Positions 17,984-27,091 of a DNA stretch of 64,000 bases are shown in pieces (position 1 is the first letter of the stretch; every line of letters starts with the position of its first letter). A program made the translations under genes and the position numbers. The stretch is from Winogradskyella sp. (GTDB lineage Bacteria > Bacteroidota > Bacteroidia > Flavobacteriales > Flavobacteriaceae): NCBI RefSeq assembly GCF_013213975.1, contig NZ_JABSST010000003.1:1-64000 (forward strand). The letters are read 5' to 3'. The notes below the pieces were generated by a model. That model had not been told where the DNA came from and did not search any database. It was given only the letters and a program-made list of their open reading frames with translations.

Positions 17984-18119
17984 GTTCAGATTTTTCGGTA
18001 ATCATAGTTTCTGGTTCTTTGCTCTCAACTTTCTTAGAAGATTTGTTACAACTAAATTTAAGCAATACAAAATTCAAAGCAACTAAAAAAGATAGAATTA
18101 GAATAATCGTTAATGTCAT
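17928..18119 (-). CDS. Small single-pass membrane protein of unknown function
   Basis: This 63-residue protein has one N-terminal transmembrane helix (TLTIILILSFLVALNFVLL), a cysteine just after it, and a hydrophilic Lys/Glu-rich tail. The composition is that of a real small membrane protein rather than a random frame. Its 3' end overlaps the convergent ung gene by 56 bases, which lowers confidence. I do not recognise a family. Confidence 0.5.
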   Translation of the reverse strand: MTLTIILILSFLVALNFVLLKFSCNKSSKKVESKEPETMITEKSEPTLVTNQLPVNPLAPTGS

Positions 18120-18331
18120 ATTAATCTTGTTCTAATGTAAATAGCATTGTTTGGGCTTAAACAAATGTAACTAAAAAAATGAAATTCTGAAAGTTATCAA
18201 CTACAACTGTAAGATGTAGCTGAAATACAATTAGCACATAATAAAGATATACAACGAAGTATAAGAGTATTACAGGATTTTTCAGATACTATTACATCAA
18301 GCAAACAATAAATATCCAGAGCTTAAAGATG

Positions 18332-19186
18332 TTATAATACGTGAATTAACTCTGAATATTTTGCCCTCCTAGGAATGATATCAAGGCTTAAAAGTTCTTC
18401 TTGAACCATATTGATTGTCTTAACATCTATGAGTTCCTGAGACCATTCTGTTAGACTAAGCCATTCTTGTACGTCTTCTAATTCTTGTTCATAACGATTA
18501 GCAATTGTTCTATCAATACTTGGTATAGACTTAAACTCAGAGCTTGTTTGATTTATAATGTCAAGTATTATCCTAAGGTCGTCTTCATGATGTCTTATAA
18601 ATTGGTCTCGAACAGCTATTACAAAGCAAGGCCATGGTGAAGGACAAACACCAATTCTTCTGAAGATGCCATCATCAACAAGTGGTTTAGTGGTAAACTT
18701 TTCCCACATAAAATAATCTGCTTTATTATTTTTTAAACCTTCAACAGCTCCATCTAAATTTTTAATTACCTCAAAATTGAGATCTTGTTCAAGATTCCAA
18801 TTGCTATTTTTTGCATTTATATAGGCCATTAAATGAGAACCTGATCCATATCGACTAATTGCTGCGCGTGAACCTTTAAGGTCTTCAATAGTTTTAAAAT
18901 CTGATCCAGAAGCTACATGAATACCCCAAATTAGAGGTGATTCAACAAATGTTTGCACAATTTTAGACGGATTACCAGCAATAATATCTTTTATAATACC
19001 TTCTGTTAGAATTACAGCAATATCTATATCGTCATCGCGAAGGGCCTTACACATGGCACCTGTTCCGCCATAGTAATTGTGCCATCTTAAATTTATGCCC
19101 TCCTGCTTGTATTCCCCATTTTTTAAAGTGAGATACCAAGCTAGATTAAAATGCTCTGGAACACCACCAATGTTTACTTTTTTCAT
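18332..19186 (-). CDS. Periplasmic-binding-fold protein (NMT1/ThiY-like) without signal peptide
   Basis: The 284-residue protein begins directly with the mature fold of type 2 substrate-binding proteins (MKKVNIGGVPEHFNLAWYL) and continues with IDIAVILTEGIIKDIIAG, LKGSRAAISRYGSGSHLM and DGAVEGLKNNKADYFMWE. These resemble SsuA/ThiY/NMT1-like binding proteins. No signal peptide or lipobox precedes it and no ABC permease or ATPase is nearby, so it is probably cytoplasmic and may be an enzyme or sensor with this fold. It is the last gene of a five-gene minus-strand operon, 25 bases after the phosphorylase. Confidence 0.8.
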   Translation of the reverse strand: MKKVNIGGVPEHFNLAWYLTLKNGEYKQEGINLRWHNYYGGTGAMCKALRDDDIDIAVILTEGIIKDIIAGNPSKIVQTFVESPLIWGIHVASGSDFKTIEDLKGSRAAISRYGSGSHLMAYINAKNSNWNLEQDLNFEVIKNLDGAVEGLKNNKADYFMWEKFTTKPLVDDGIFRRIGVCPSPWPCFVIAVRDQFIRHHEDDLRIILDIINQTSSEFKSIPSIDRTIANRYEQELEDVQEWLSLTEWSQELIDVKTINMVQEELLSLDIIPRRAKYSELIHVL

Positions 19187-19211
19187 TTAGGTTATTCTAA
19201 TTCTTAGGAAG

Positions 19212-20084
19212 TTAAATATTTACAATACGTTCTAAAGCATATAAAATAAGCCGCTCAACTGTTTTCTTGGGCTCCTTGCTAAAATTACCCGTAGCTCTAT
19301 TTGCTATAATGGCATTAAGTGAAAGTGCTTCATGACCCAACAATTTTGAAAGCCCGTAGATTACAGAGGTTTCCATTTCAAAATTGGTAATTCTAAAATC
19401 TTTGTAACTAAAGCTGTCCAATTTAGAATTTAAATTGGCATCATACAAGGGCAATCGTAATACGCGTCCTTGAGGACCATAAAAACCACCTGCTGTTCCA
19501 GTCATTCCTTTAAAAATAACGTCACTCTCAAAATATCGTTCTAGATATTTACTATTATTTATAATAATTGGTCGCGCTTTATTTGTATCCCAATTTGTGT
19601 GGGCAATAAAAGCATCCTCAATTTCAGGATTACTAATACCATGTATTTGATAAAAGTGAAGCATCCCATTAACATCAAGGCCATGTGTGCTCATTAGGAA
19701 CGCATCAACTGGAATATCTGATTGTAATGACCCAGACGTTCCAATCCTAATGATATTAAGACTGGTTAATTCAGTTTTGGGCTTTCGTGTATTTAAATCA
19801 ATATTGACAAGAGCATCTAACTCGTTTAAAACAATATCAATATTATCTGGACCAATTCCAGTTGAAATTACGGTAATTCTACGGTCTTTATAATAACCTG
19901 TTTGCGTTTTAAATTCACGTTTCTGAGTGCTAAACTCGATACTGTCAAAATGCATTGTAATTTTTTCCACACGATCTTGATCACCAACAAAAATTATGGT
20001 ATCTGATATGTTCTCAGGTTTCAAATTTAAATGGTAAACACTACCATCAGAGTTAAGAATTAATTCGGAATCCTTAATTGACAT
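19212..20084 (-). CDS. Nucleoside phosphorylase (uridine/purine phosphorylase superfamily)
   Basis: The sequence shows the NP-I phosphorylase pattern: FVGDQDRVEKITMHFD (phosphate-site Gly-Asp), TGIGPDNIDIVLNEL, IRIGTSGSLQ, and the ribose-binding FEMETSVIYGLSKLLGHEALS. Such enzymes cleave nucleosides by phosphorolysis to base and ribose-1-phosphate; base specificity is unresolved. The internal ATG at 20084 (MSIKDSELIL) is preferred over the track start and overlaps the end of the upstream DUF1835 gene by 11 bases, suggesting coupled translation. Confidence 0.9.
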   Translation of the reverse strand: MSIKDSELILNSDGSVYHLNLKPENISDTIIFVGDQDRVEKITMHFDSIEFSTQKREFKTQTGYYKDRRITVISTGIGPDNIDIVLNELDALVNIDLNTRKPKTELTSLNIIRIGTSGSLQSDIPVDAFLMSTHGLDVNGMLHFYQIHGISNPEIEDAFIAHTNWDTNKARPIIINNSKYLERYFESDVIFKGMTGTAGGFYGPQGRVLRLPLYDANLNSKLDSFSYKDFRITNFEMETSVIYGLSKLLGHEALSLNAIIANRATGNFSKEPKKTVERLILYALERIVNI

Positions 20085-21015
20085 GCATAATAGTTTTAAC
20101 AAGTTTATTCTGTTCTACGCTAAACTGAAATTCTAAGCGTTCAATACCGCCGTAAGTCATGTCGTTATTGACTTCGGCAGCAAAGTTATGTTGCCTTAAA
20201 AGCGCTTCATGACCTTTCCTGTTCAACACAACACCTGTTTCAGAAATATCATAAAACACAGAGAGCTTGCTAATTATTCGACGTAGCTGTGTGTCACCAA
20301 AACCGTAATAACCCTGATAATTTAAACTATAACCTAATAAATGATGTAATGATTTAACATCATTATCTCTTATAATTCTTAAAATATTATCTTCAATAAC
20401 GCTCAATCCACTCTTTTGATGAGGAAAGCGCTTTAAATGCGCCTTAAGGCAATTAGTCATATACTTAAAGCTTGATTTTGTAACAATATATGGTTTGAGA
20501 ATATTATGATCTTTTCCACAATATGTTCTCCATAGGGCGATACACAAATCCTTATCTGTAGTGGTAAGCAATGTTCGTTTATGATAATGATCCAAAAGTT
20601 GTTCTGCAGAGAGTTCTGCCAAGCCTTTTAAATTTTTTTCACCTGCCACACGACCACTACAAATAAAGTACAAAGGTCTATTAATGTTTTTTTGATGTAA
20701 AAGATTTATGACCCCTAGTAAATTGATATGACAAAATAAATCATACTCAAACCATAGGTAAATTTCATCGTATTTATTAGGATCATCTAATTTAGATAAC
20801 TCAGCTTTTAATTCTTCAATATCTACTTCAATATCATAGTAATCTTGAAGAAACTTATGTCTAATGTTGAAAAATTCATCAGATGCTATTTCAGGTATTG
20901 TAGGCCCTTCACAAAGCATTTCTTGCCATGTTAAAATATCATCTTCAAAATCCAATTCTCTTAAGTAATCCGTTAAAATACTTCCATTGGTAATGTGTAA
21001 AATTTGTTTGCTCAT
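20074..21015 (-). CDS. DUF1835 domain-containing protein
   Basis: The protein has 313 residues. The N-terminal part (ILHITNGSILTDYLRELDF, ILTWQEMLCEGP) is the DUF1835 signature, followed by a charged mid-region (YDEIYLWFEYDLFCHINLL) and a helical C-terminal part. The family has no established biochemical activity. It lies two bases after the SUI1 gene and overlaps the phosphorylase, so it is part of the same transcript; this arrangement says little about function. Confidence 0.85.
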   Translation of the reverse strand: MSKQILHITNGSILTDYLRELDFEDDILTWQEMLCEGPTIPEIASDEFFNIRHKFLQDYYDIEVDIEELKAELSKLDDPNKYDEIYLWFEYDLFCHINLLGVINLLHQKNINRPLYFICSGRVAGEKNLKGLAELSAEQLLDHYHKRTLLTTTDKDLCIALWRTYCGKDHNILKPYIVTKSSFKYMTNCLKAHLKRFPHQKSGLSVIEDNILRIIRDNDVKSLHHLLGYSLNYQGYYGFGDTQLRRIISKLSVFYDISETGVVLNRKGHEALLRQHNFAAEVNNDMTYGGIERLEFQFSVEQNKLVKTIMHVN

Positions 21016-21017
21016 AT

Positions 21018-21350
21018 TTAGCCTCCAACTCGTTTAACATTAAACCCTTTTTCTTCAAGAATAGCCATGATTTTATCGCGATAATCGCCTTGGATTATTA
21101 TTTTATCGCCTTTAAAACTACCACCTACGCTTAGTTTGGTTTTAAGTTCTTTTGTTAGCATTTTAAAGTCCTTGTCAGCACCATGATAACCTTCTAAAAT
21201 AGTAATTGGCTTTCCTTTTCGCTTTTCATATTTACAGATAATCGGGTCATCTTGAAGCCATATATTATTATCTGAATGCACAGATTTACCCTTTGAATCA
21301 GACAGTTCATGATCTGGAAATAATTTTTTAAGCTGATCTTGTAAATCCAT
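21018..21350 (-). CDS. Translation initiation factor SUI1/YciH family protein
   Basis: The 110-residue protein shows the SUI1 fold signatures ITILEGYHGADKDFKMLTK, KLSVGGSFKGDKIIIQGDYR and a C-terminal EKGFNVKRVGG. Eukaryotic SUI1/eIF1 acts in start-codon selection; bacterial YciH proteins influence initiation fidelity but are not essential. Its start codon follows directly on the stop codon of the upstream oxygenase (TAAATG), and its stop is two bases from the next gene, so it sits inside an operon. Confidence 0.93.
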   Translation of the reverse strand: MDLQDQLKKLFPDHELSDSKGKSVHSDNNIWLQDDPIICKYEKRKGKPITILEGYHGADKDFKMLTKELKTKLSVGGSFKGDKIIIQGDYRDKIMAILEEKGFNVKRVGG

Positions 21351-22301
21351 TTATTTCTTAATCAATCCTAGTTCTACTAATCGTTCATTTAAAAATGCAC
21401 CTGCAGTAATGTCATCGTATTGTTTTGGGTTTTCGTTATCAATACAACTATCTAATACATCTAATTTCATTTCACTAATTGGATGCATAAAAAATGGAAT
21501 GGAATATCTTGAAGTACCCCAAAGTTCACGCGGTGGATTAACAACACGATGAATTGTAGATTTTAATTTGTTATTAGAATGTCTGGATAACATATCTCCA
21601 ACATTAATCATAAGTTCATCTGGTTCTGCAATGGCATCCAACCATTCGCCATCATGTCTCTGTACTTGTAATCCACGACCTTGAGCACCCATTAATAATG
21701 TAATAAGATTAATATCCCCGTGCGCAGCCGCTCTTACCGCATTTTTTGGTTCTTGAACAATAGGTGGGTAATGAATTGGTCTTAATATGGAATTACCGTT
21801 GTGAATGTAATTATCAAAATAAGTCTCTTCAAGATTAAGATGAAGGGCAAGCGCGCGAAGGACGTATTTTGCTGTTTTTTCGAGCATTCTGTAGGTTTCC
21901 TTTCCAACCTTATTAAATGCTGGCAGTTCTTTTACTTCAACATTGTCTGGGTACTCTTTTTTCCTTTCCTCATCATCTTCAACATATTGTCCGAAATGCC
22001 AAAACTCTTTTAAGTCGCCTTCTTTTTTACCCTTTGCACTTTCTTTGCCAAAAGACACATAACCGCGTTGCCCTCCAATACCAGGAATTTCATAACTTTC
22101 TTTTACCTCTAAAGGCAAATTAAAAAAGTTTCTCACTTCGGTATAAAGTCGGTCTACCAAATCATCGTCTAAGAAATGTCCTTTCAATGCAACAAAGCCA
22201 ATATCTTGATAAGCTTTGCCTATTTCGTCAATAAACTTTTGTTTTCTATTAGAATCCTCAGAAAGGAAGTCTTTTAAATCTACGCTAGGTATTCTATCCA
22301 T
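21351..22301 (-). CDS. Isopenicillin N synthase-like 2-oxoglutarate/Fe(II)-dependent oxygenase
   Basis: The 316-residue protein has the DIOX N-terminal region (IPSVDLKDFLSED) and the catalytic double-stranded beta helix with HGDINLITLL (His-x-Asp), distal HRVVNPP histidine and the co-substrate-binding RxS in SRYSIPFFM. All metal ligands are present, so it should be active as a non-haem iron oxygenase. The substrate is unknown; such family members act on small molecules as diverse as tripeptides and hormones. It is the first gene of the five-gene operon ending at 18332. Confidence 0.92.
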   Translation of the reverse strand: MDRIPSVDLKDFLSEDSNRKQKFIDEIGKAYQDIGFVALKGHFLDDDLVDRLYTEVRNFFNLPLEVKESYEIPGIGGQRGYVSFGKESAKGKKEGDLKEFWHFGQYVEDDEERKKEYPDNVEVKELPAFNKVGKETYRMLEKTAKYVLRALALHLNLEETYFDNYIHNGNSILRPIHYPPIVQEPKNAVRAAAHGDINLITLLMGAQGRGLQVQRHDGEWLDAIAEPDELMINVGDMLSRHSNNKLKSTIHRVVNPPRELWGTSRYSIPFFMHPISEMKLDVLDSCIDNENPKQYDDITAGAFLNERLVELGLIKK

Positions 22302-22447
22302 TTGAAGTTAGCTTTAAATTTTTATCAATATACAAATCTAATGAAAATAGACTAAAATATTCGTGTTGTAGTTACTGACAATTCTACGTCTTACTCTGCA
22401 TTATTGAAGCATTTTATTTACATTTGAAGCATTACAATAAAGAACTT

Positions 22448-24448
22448 ATGCCTACCATAACAAAAAGCAATATTGAATACGATAAGCGCAGTCTCAGCGA
22501 TAAAGTTTTACTTAAACTTTATTATAACATGCTTAAGCCTCGCTTAATTGAAGAAAAAATGCTTATCCTTTTACGTCAAGGAAAAATTTCAAAATGGTTT
22601 TCTGGAATTGGTCAAGAGGCGATTTCGGTTGGTGTTACGATGGCTTGAAAGCGTAGTGAGTATATTCTACCAATGCACCGTAATCTCGGTGTTTTCACAA
22701 CAAGAGAAATTTCACTACATCGCTTGTTTTGCCAATGGCAGGGAAAGGCTAGTGGTTTTACTAATGGCAGAGACCGTTCTTTTCATTTTGGAACACAAGA
22801 ATACAATATTGTAGGTATGATTTCACATCTAGGACCTCAACTAGGCGTTGCAGATGGTATTGCTTTGGCTAATCTACTAAAGAAAAACAATCAGGTCACT
22901 GCAGTATTTACAGGAGAGGGTGGTACAAGTGAGGGTGATTTTCATGAAGCTTTAAATGTAGCTTCAGTATGGCAATTACCTGTTATATTTTGCATTGAAA
23001 ACAACGGATACGGTTTATCTACACCAACGAATGAGCAATATCGATGCAAGCATTTAGCGGATAGAGGCAAAGGTTATGGAATAGAATCCTTCATTTTAGA
23101 CGGAAATAATATTATTGAAACCTATTCTAAAGTTAAAAAATTGGCAGAAAGCGTTAGAAAACGCCCACGACCAATATTAATAGAATTCAAGACATTTAGA
23201 CGACGTGGCCATGAGGAAGCGAGTGGTACCAAATATGTCCCTAAAGAATTAATGGCTGAATGGGAAGCTAAAGATCCAATTGAAAACTTTAGAAGTTATT
23301 TATTCAGTAAACAAATTCTTTCGGCAGAGACTGATCAAAAGTATACGGCTGATATTAAAGAAGAAATTGATAAAGGACTAGATACTGCTTATGCTGAAGA
23401 AGCAATTGTTCCCAATTTAACTAACGAATTAAGTGATGTCTATAAGTCGTTTGATTACAATGAAATAGCACCATCTAAAGAGACCAAAGTTTTACGATTT
23501 GTAGATGCAATTTCTGAGGGTTTAAAGCAATCAATGGAGGCACATAAAGATTTGGTTATAATGGGACAAGATATTGCGGAATATGGTGGTGTTTTTAAAA
23601 TAACTGAAGGCTTTGTTGAACAATTTGGAAAAGAAAGAGTTCGTAATACCCCTATTTGCGAATCTGCTATTGTAGAAACAAGCATGGGCCTATCTATTGC
23701 AGGAATGAAAGCTGTTGTAGAGATGCAGTTTTCTGATTTTGTAACATCAGGATTTAATCCCATTGTAAATTATCTAGCCAAATCTCATTATCGCTGGGAA
23801 CAAAATGCTGATGTAGTTGTTAGAATGCCTTGTGGTGCTGGTGTAGCTGCAGGACCGTTTCACTCACAGACCAATGAAGCATGGTTTACCAAAACACCCG
23901 GATTGAAGGTGATTTACCCTGCTTTTCCTTATGACGCGAAAGGCCTGTTATGTACCGCTATAAATGATCCTAATCCAATATTATTTTTTGAACATAAAGC
24001 GCTCTACAGGAGTGTAAGACAAGATGTTCCTACAAGTTACTATACATTACCTTTAGGAAAGGCTATTAAATTAAAAGAAGGTGATTCTATTTCCATTATC
24101 ACCTATGGAGCGGGTGTGCATTGGGCTATAGAATTATTAGATTCTAATCCAGAAATATCAGCCGATCTTATAGATTTACGAACCTTGCAGCCTTTAGATA
24201 AAACAGCAGTCATTGAATCCGTTAAGAAAACTGGAAAAGCCATCATTTTACAGGAAGATTCTATGTTTGGTGGAATTGCTAGTGATATTTCTTCAATGCT
24301 TATGGAAGAGTGTTTTGAATATTTAGATGCGCCTGTGAAAAGAGTGGCAAGTTTAGAAACTCCAATACCATTTGCTGCGCAATTAGAGAATCAATATTTA
24401 CCAAAAAAACGCTTTGATACTGCTCTTAAAGCGCTACTTAAGTATTAA
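22448..24448 (+). pseudogene. Fused E1 alpha/beta subunit of 2-oxo acid dehydrogenase, interrupted by an in-frame TGA
   Basis: This frame encodes a fused alpha-plus-beta thiamine-diphosphate E1 component of the branched-chain 2-oxo acid/pyruvate dehydrogenase type. The alpha half has the ThDP motif (FTGEGGTSEGDFHEA ending in FCIENNGYG). The beta half has MGQDIAEYGGVFKIT and the VKRVASLETPIPFA end. A TGA at 22646-22648 lies in the same frame after GQEAISVGVTMA, and reading continues as KRSEYILPMHRNLGV with no frame change. The ORF track therefore splits it into two pieces. A single substitution (probably from a Leu codon) explains it. Restart at the ATG at 22673 would lose the alpha N-terminus. 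Upstream start 22424 is a TTG; ATG 22448 is preferred. Confidence 0.85.
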
Positions 24449-24476
24449 ACATAAATTTTAGTAAAAGAACAAATTT

Positions 24477-24525
24477 TAAAATAAAAATGTTATTGCAACT
24501 TTGTTGCAATAACATTTTTATTTTA
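24477..24525. terminator. Perfect 23-bp inverted repeat: terminator and/or operator
   Basis: Bases 24477-24499 and 24503-24525 are exactly complementary around a TTT loop, with core TTGCAAC-TTT-GTTGCAA flanked by A/T runs. Placed 29 bases after the E1 stop, it can act as a bidirectional terminator, since a T-rich arm follows the GC core on both strands. It also overlaps the promoter of the downstream protease and matches the operator-like motif at 58824, so a repressor-binding role is equally possible. Confidence 0.8.
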
Positions 24526-24531
24526 CATTTA
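24500..24531 (+). promoter_or_regulatory. Promoter of the T9SS protease gene (TTTG-N20-TACATTTA)
   Basis: TTTG at 24500-24503 and TACATTTA at 24524-24531 are separated by 20 bases. This fits the Bacteroidota -33/-7 promoter layout with one mismatch in the -7 element. The start codon at 24551 is about 20 bases downstream. The TTTG lies at the exact centre of the TTGCAAC palindrome, so a bound regulator would cover the -33 element. Confidence 0.5.
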
Positions 24532-24550
24532 GACGTCTTAATAACTAACT

Positions 24551-26878
24551 ATGAAAAATAAATTCCTATTCAGCTTTTTATTAGCTTCGTTTTTGTCTTT
24601 TGCACAAGTAATCCCTAATCAACAACAACCACCGAGCTGGACCGTTGAGAACTTAAGTTCTGTAAAACCTTATAAACTTCCTAGTTTTAATCTGAAAGCG
24701 TTACAAGATGAAGATCTTATAAATGATAAGGATAAGTCAAAACCTTGGCGATTTGGCCACGATATTTACGTAGATCATGATTTTAATGATGTAGGTAAAT
24801 GGACAACATTACCTAATGGTGATAAAATATGGCGTATGTCCTATCAATCCGAAGGTGCTGTAACTCTAAATTTTATGTTTGATATCTTCTACTTGCCAGA
24901 AGGATCTAAGCTTTATGTTTATAATGATGAAAAAAACGACGTCTTGAGACCTTTTACGCATTACAATAATACTCCTGAAGAAATTTTGGGTACTTGGATG
25001 GTATATGGAGATCAAGCATGGATTGAATATTATCAGCCTGCAAGTGTTACAGAAGAAGCAAAACTAACTTTAGGATCTGTTGTTCACGGCTACAGAACAA
25101 TAGACCATTCTGGTAATAGCCCCCAAAAAGCACTTAACGATTCAGGTCCTTGTAATGTAGATGTAAATTGTGATATTACTTCTTTTAACACTTCAGCACA
25201 CGATATCAAGGAAAACGTTAAAAGTTCCGTGGGAATGATTGTTGTAGGAGGTGGAACAGGTATATGTTCAGGAGCATTGGTAAATAATACTAATAACGAT
25301 GGCACACCATATTTTTTAACTGCAAATCACTGTTTAGGTGGTTCTGTAGCAGGTTGGGCATACAGATTTAATTGGGCAAGTGACGCATCAGTTGCTGATT
25401 GCGCAACATTTGCACCAAGTGTTGATAATTCATTTAATCAAACAACAAGTGGTGGAATTTTGAGGGCTTCAAGTTCAGAATCTGACATGGCATTAATTGA
25501 AATAACAGACACTTCATTTTTTACTACTAATGCATCCAATTTAGTTTGGGCTGGTTGGAATAGATCTACTTCTGCAACTCCTTCCTTAACTGTAGGAATT
25601 CATCATCCTAGTGGAGACATACAAAAGGTCTGTGTGGATGTTAATGCCCCAACGAGACAAGCAATCAATTTTAATGGAAACCCTTCAACAGAAATATGGC
25701 GTGTTGCAGACTGGGACTTAGGTGTTACTGAGCCAGGCTCTTCTGGCTCTCCTTTATTTGATCAAAATGGACTAGTGATTGGTAAACTTTCAGGTGGTTT
25801 TGCTGCTTGTAGTGGTGTTAATGATAATAATACAGAAGATTGGTACGGGCGTTTTGGTGTGGCATGGGATTTTGGTAGCAATGCTTCATCAAGATTAAGA
25901 GATTGGTTAGATCCAGGGAATTCTGGTGTCACTACACTTGAGCAATTTCCCCCGCTTACTACATTTGATAACGATGCTTCTGTTTCAGCAGGATCGAATG
26001 ATGTGTTAATTTGTAATGAGGATTTTACACCCGAGGTAACTTTAATTAATAGAGGAAATTTACCACTAACGTCTGCGTCTATCACATATAGTTTTGATTC
26101 AGAACCTGATACTACAATTAACTGGACAGGAAATTTGGCACAAGATGCAAGTACCGTTATTGCAAGTCCTACTTATTCTAATTTAGGTACTGGTGGTCAT
26201 GTTTTTTCAATAAGTGTCTCTAATCCTAATGGTGTTGTAGACGAGAATACGTCAGACGACAATTTCACCTTTAATTTTGACGTTTCTCCAGATTATTCTA
26301 CTAACAGTGTAGTTTTTAATATATCTACAGATGATTACGCCGGAGAAACATCTTGGGAATTAAGGGATAGTTCAGGGACTCTTGTAGAGAGTGGACCTGT
26401 AACAGACTACATGGACAACACAACTTATCAAGAGACTATATCAATCGCTTCTTTCAATGAGTGCTATACATTTACAATTTTAGATTCTTATGGCGATGGA
26501 ATTTGTTGTGGTTTTGGATTTGGTGCATATGATCTGCAAGATGGGGACGGAAACATCATAATTTCAGGTGGAGATTTTGGTGCTTCAGAATCTGTGCGAT
26601 TTAGAGCGTTGAATCCTTTAAGCATAAATGAATTCGATTTGGCTAGTTCAGTTAATCTATATCCTAATCCTGTGAAGGATAATTTGAATGTAGAATTAAA
26701 GACTAGTATTGATGCTAGCTACGAAATTATAAATATGCTAGGTCAAACCATTTCTAAAGGGAAGCTAAATGCAAGCACAATTAATTCTATAGATTTTTCG
26801 CAACGAGAATCTGGAGTATATTTCATAAAAATAAATAACGAGAATCAACAGATTGCAAAAAAAATAATCAAAAAATAA
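24551..26878 (+). CDS. Secreted trypsin-like serine endopeptidase (lysyl endopeptidase-like) with T9SS type A sorting domain
   Basis: The 775-residue protein has a signal peptide (MKNKFLFSFLLASFLSFAQ), a propeptide-like N-terminal region (about 20-190) and an S1 protease domain. The catalytic triad is visible in FLTANHCLG (His), SESDMALIEI (Asp) and EPGSSGSPLFD (Ser), as in Achromobacter/Lysobacter lysyl endopeptidases. Next come CARDB-like and jelly-roll-like modules (to about 690). The C-terminal type A sorting signal has LYPNPVKDNLNVEL, YEIINMLGQ and GVYFIKINNENQQIAKKII. It is exported by Sec, then by T9SS to the surface or medium, where it digests protein. A palindrome overlaps its promoter. 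Confidence 0.95.
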   Translation: MKNKFLFSFLLASFLSFAQVIPNQQQPPSWTVENLSSVKPYKLPSFNLKALQDEDLINDKDKSKPWRFGHDIYVDHDFNDVGKWTTLPNGDKIWRMSYQSEGAVTLNFMFDIFYLPEGSKLYVYNDEKNDVLRPFTHYNNTPEEILGTWMVYGDQAWIEYYQPASVTEEAKLTLGSVVHGYRTIDHSGNSPQKALNDSGPCNVDVNCDITSFNTSAHDIKENVKSSVGMIVVGGGTGICSGALVNNTNNDGTPYFLTANHCLGGSVAGWAYRFNWASDASVADCATFAPSVDNSFNQTTSGGILRASSSESDMALIEITDTSFFTTNASNLVWAGWNRSTSATPSLTVGIHHPSGDIQKVCVDVNAPTRQAINFNGNPSTEIWRVADWDLGVTEPGSSGSPLFDQNGLVIGKLSGGFAACSGVNDNNTEDWYGRFGVAWDFGSNASSRLRDWLDPGNSGVTTLEQFPPLTTFDNDASVSAGSNDVLICNEDFTPEVTLINRGNLPLTSASITYSFDSEPDTTINWTGNLAQDASTVIASPTYSNLGTGGHVFSISVSNPNGVVDENTSDDNFTFNFDVSPDYSTNSVVFNISTDDYAGETSWELRDSSGTLVESGPVTDYMDNTTYQETISIASFNECYTFTILDSYGDGICCGFGFGAYDLQDGDGNIIISGGDFGASESVRFRALNPLSINEFDLASSVNLYPNPVKDNLNVELKTSIDASYEIINMLGQTISKGKLNASTINSIDFSQRESGVYFIKINNENQQIAKKIIKK

Positions 26879-26901
26879 GTGTGCTAAATTAATCTTTTAA
26901 G

Positions 26902-26941
26902 AGCTGGTCATAATATAAAATATATGTGGCCAGTTTTTTTT
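26902..26941 (+). terminator. Rho-independent terminator after the protease gene
   Basis: CTGGTCA (26904-26910) pairs with TGGCCAG (26927-26933) with one G-T wobble and flanking A-T pairs. The stem is followed by eight T residues. It lies 25 bases after the protease stop codon and closes that transcript. Confidence 0.8.
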
Positions 26942-27007
26942 ATGAAAAAAACCAACACTTACGCAGTACTGGTTTCTATTCTAACTTAATTGGGTGATTA
27001 TTCCAAC

Positions 27008-27079
27008 TCATATTCTAATTGTTTCTAAGTCATCATCTAAACTATTAGATGTATTGACAATTTTTGATAAAGTTCTCAT
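27008..27079 (-). CDS. Very small ORF B (23 residues), second of a tandem pair
   Basis: The minus strand reads MRTLSKIVNTSNSLDDDLET... and stops after 23 residues. It starts with the same MRTL codons (ATGAGAACnTTA) as ORF A immediately upstream, and a shared AATCAATTA-like sequence precedes both. It is too short for the ORF track. The matching starts suggest a duplicated small-peptide gene, but protein-level evidence is minimal. Confidence 0.3.
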   Translation of the reverse strand: MRTLSKIVNTSNSLDDDLETIRI

Positions 27080-27091
27080 AATTGATTTGAT

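Noticed and set aside
22646-22648. TGA as programmed readthrough or selenocysteine
   Set aside because: E1 enzymes have no selenocysteine at this site, the expected residue is Leu, and no obvious recoding structure was noticed next to it. A mutation or base error is simpler.
22548-22814. Overlapping 88-residue ORF spanning the E1 stop codon
   Set aside because: It is in another frame of the E1 gene. The in-frame continuation of E1 sequence on both sides of the TGA shows which frame is real, and no frameshift into this ORF is needed.
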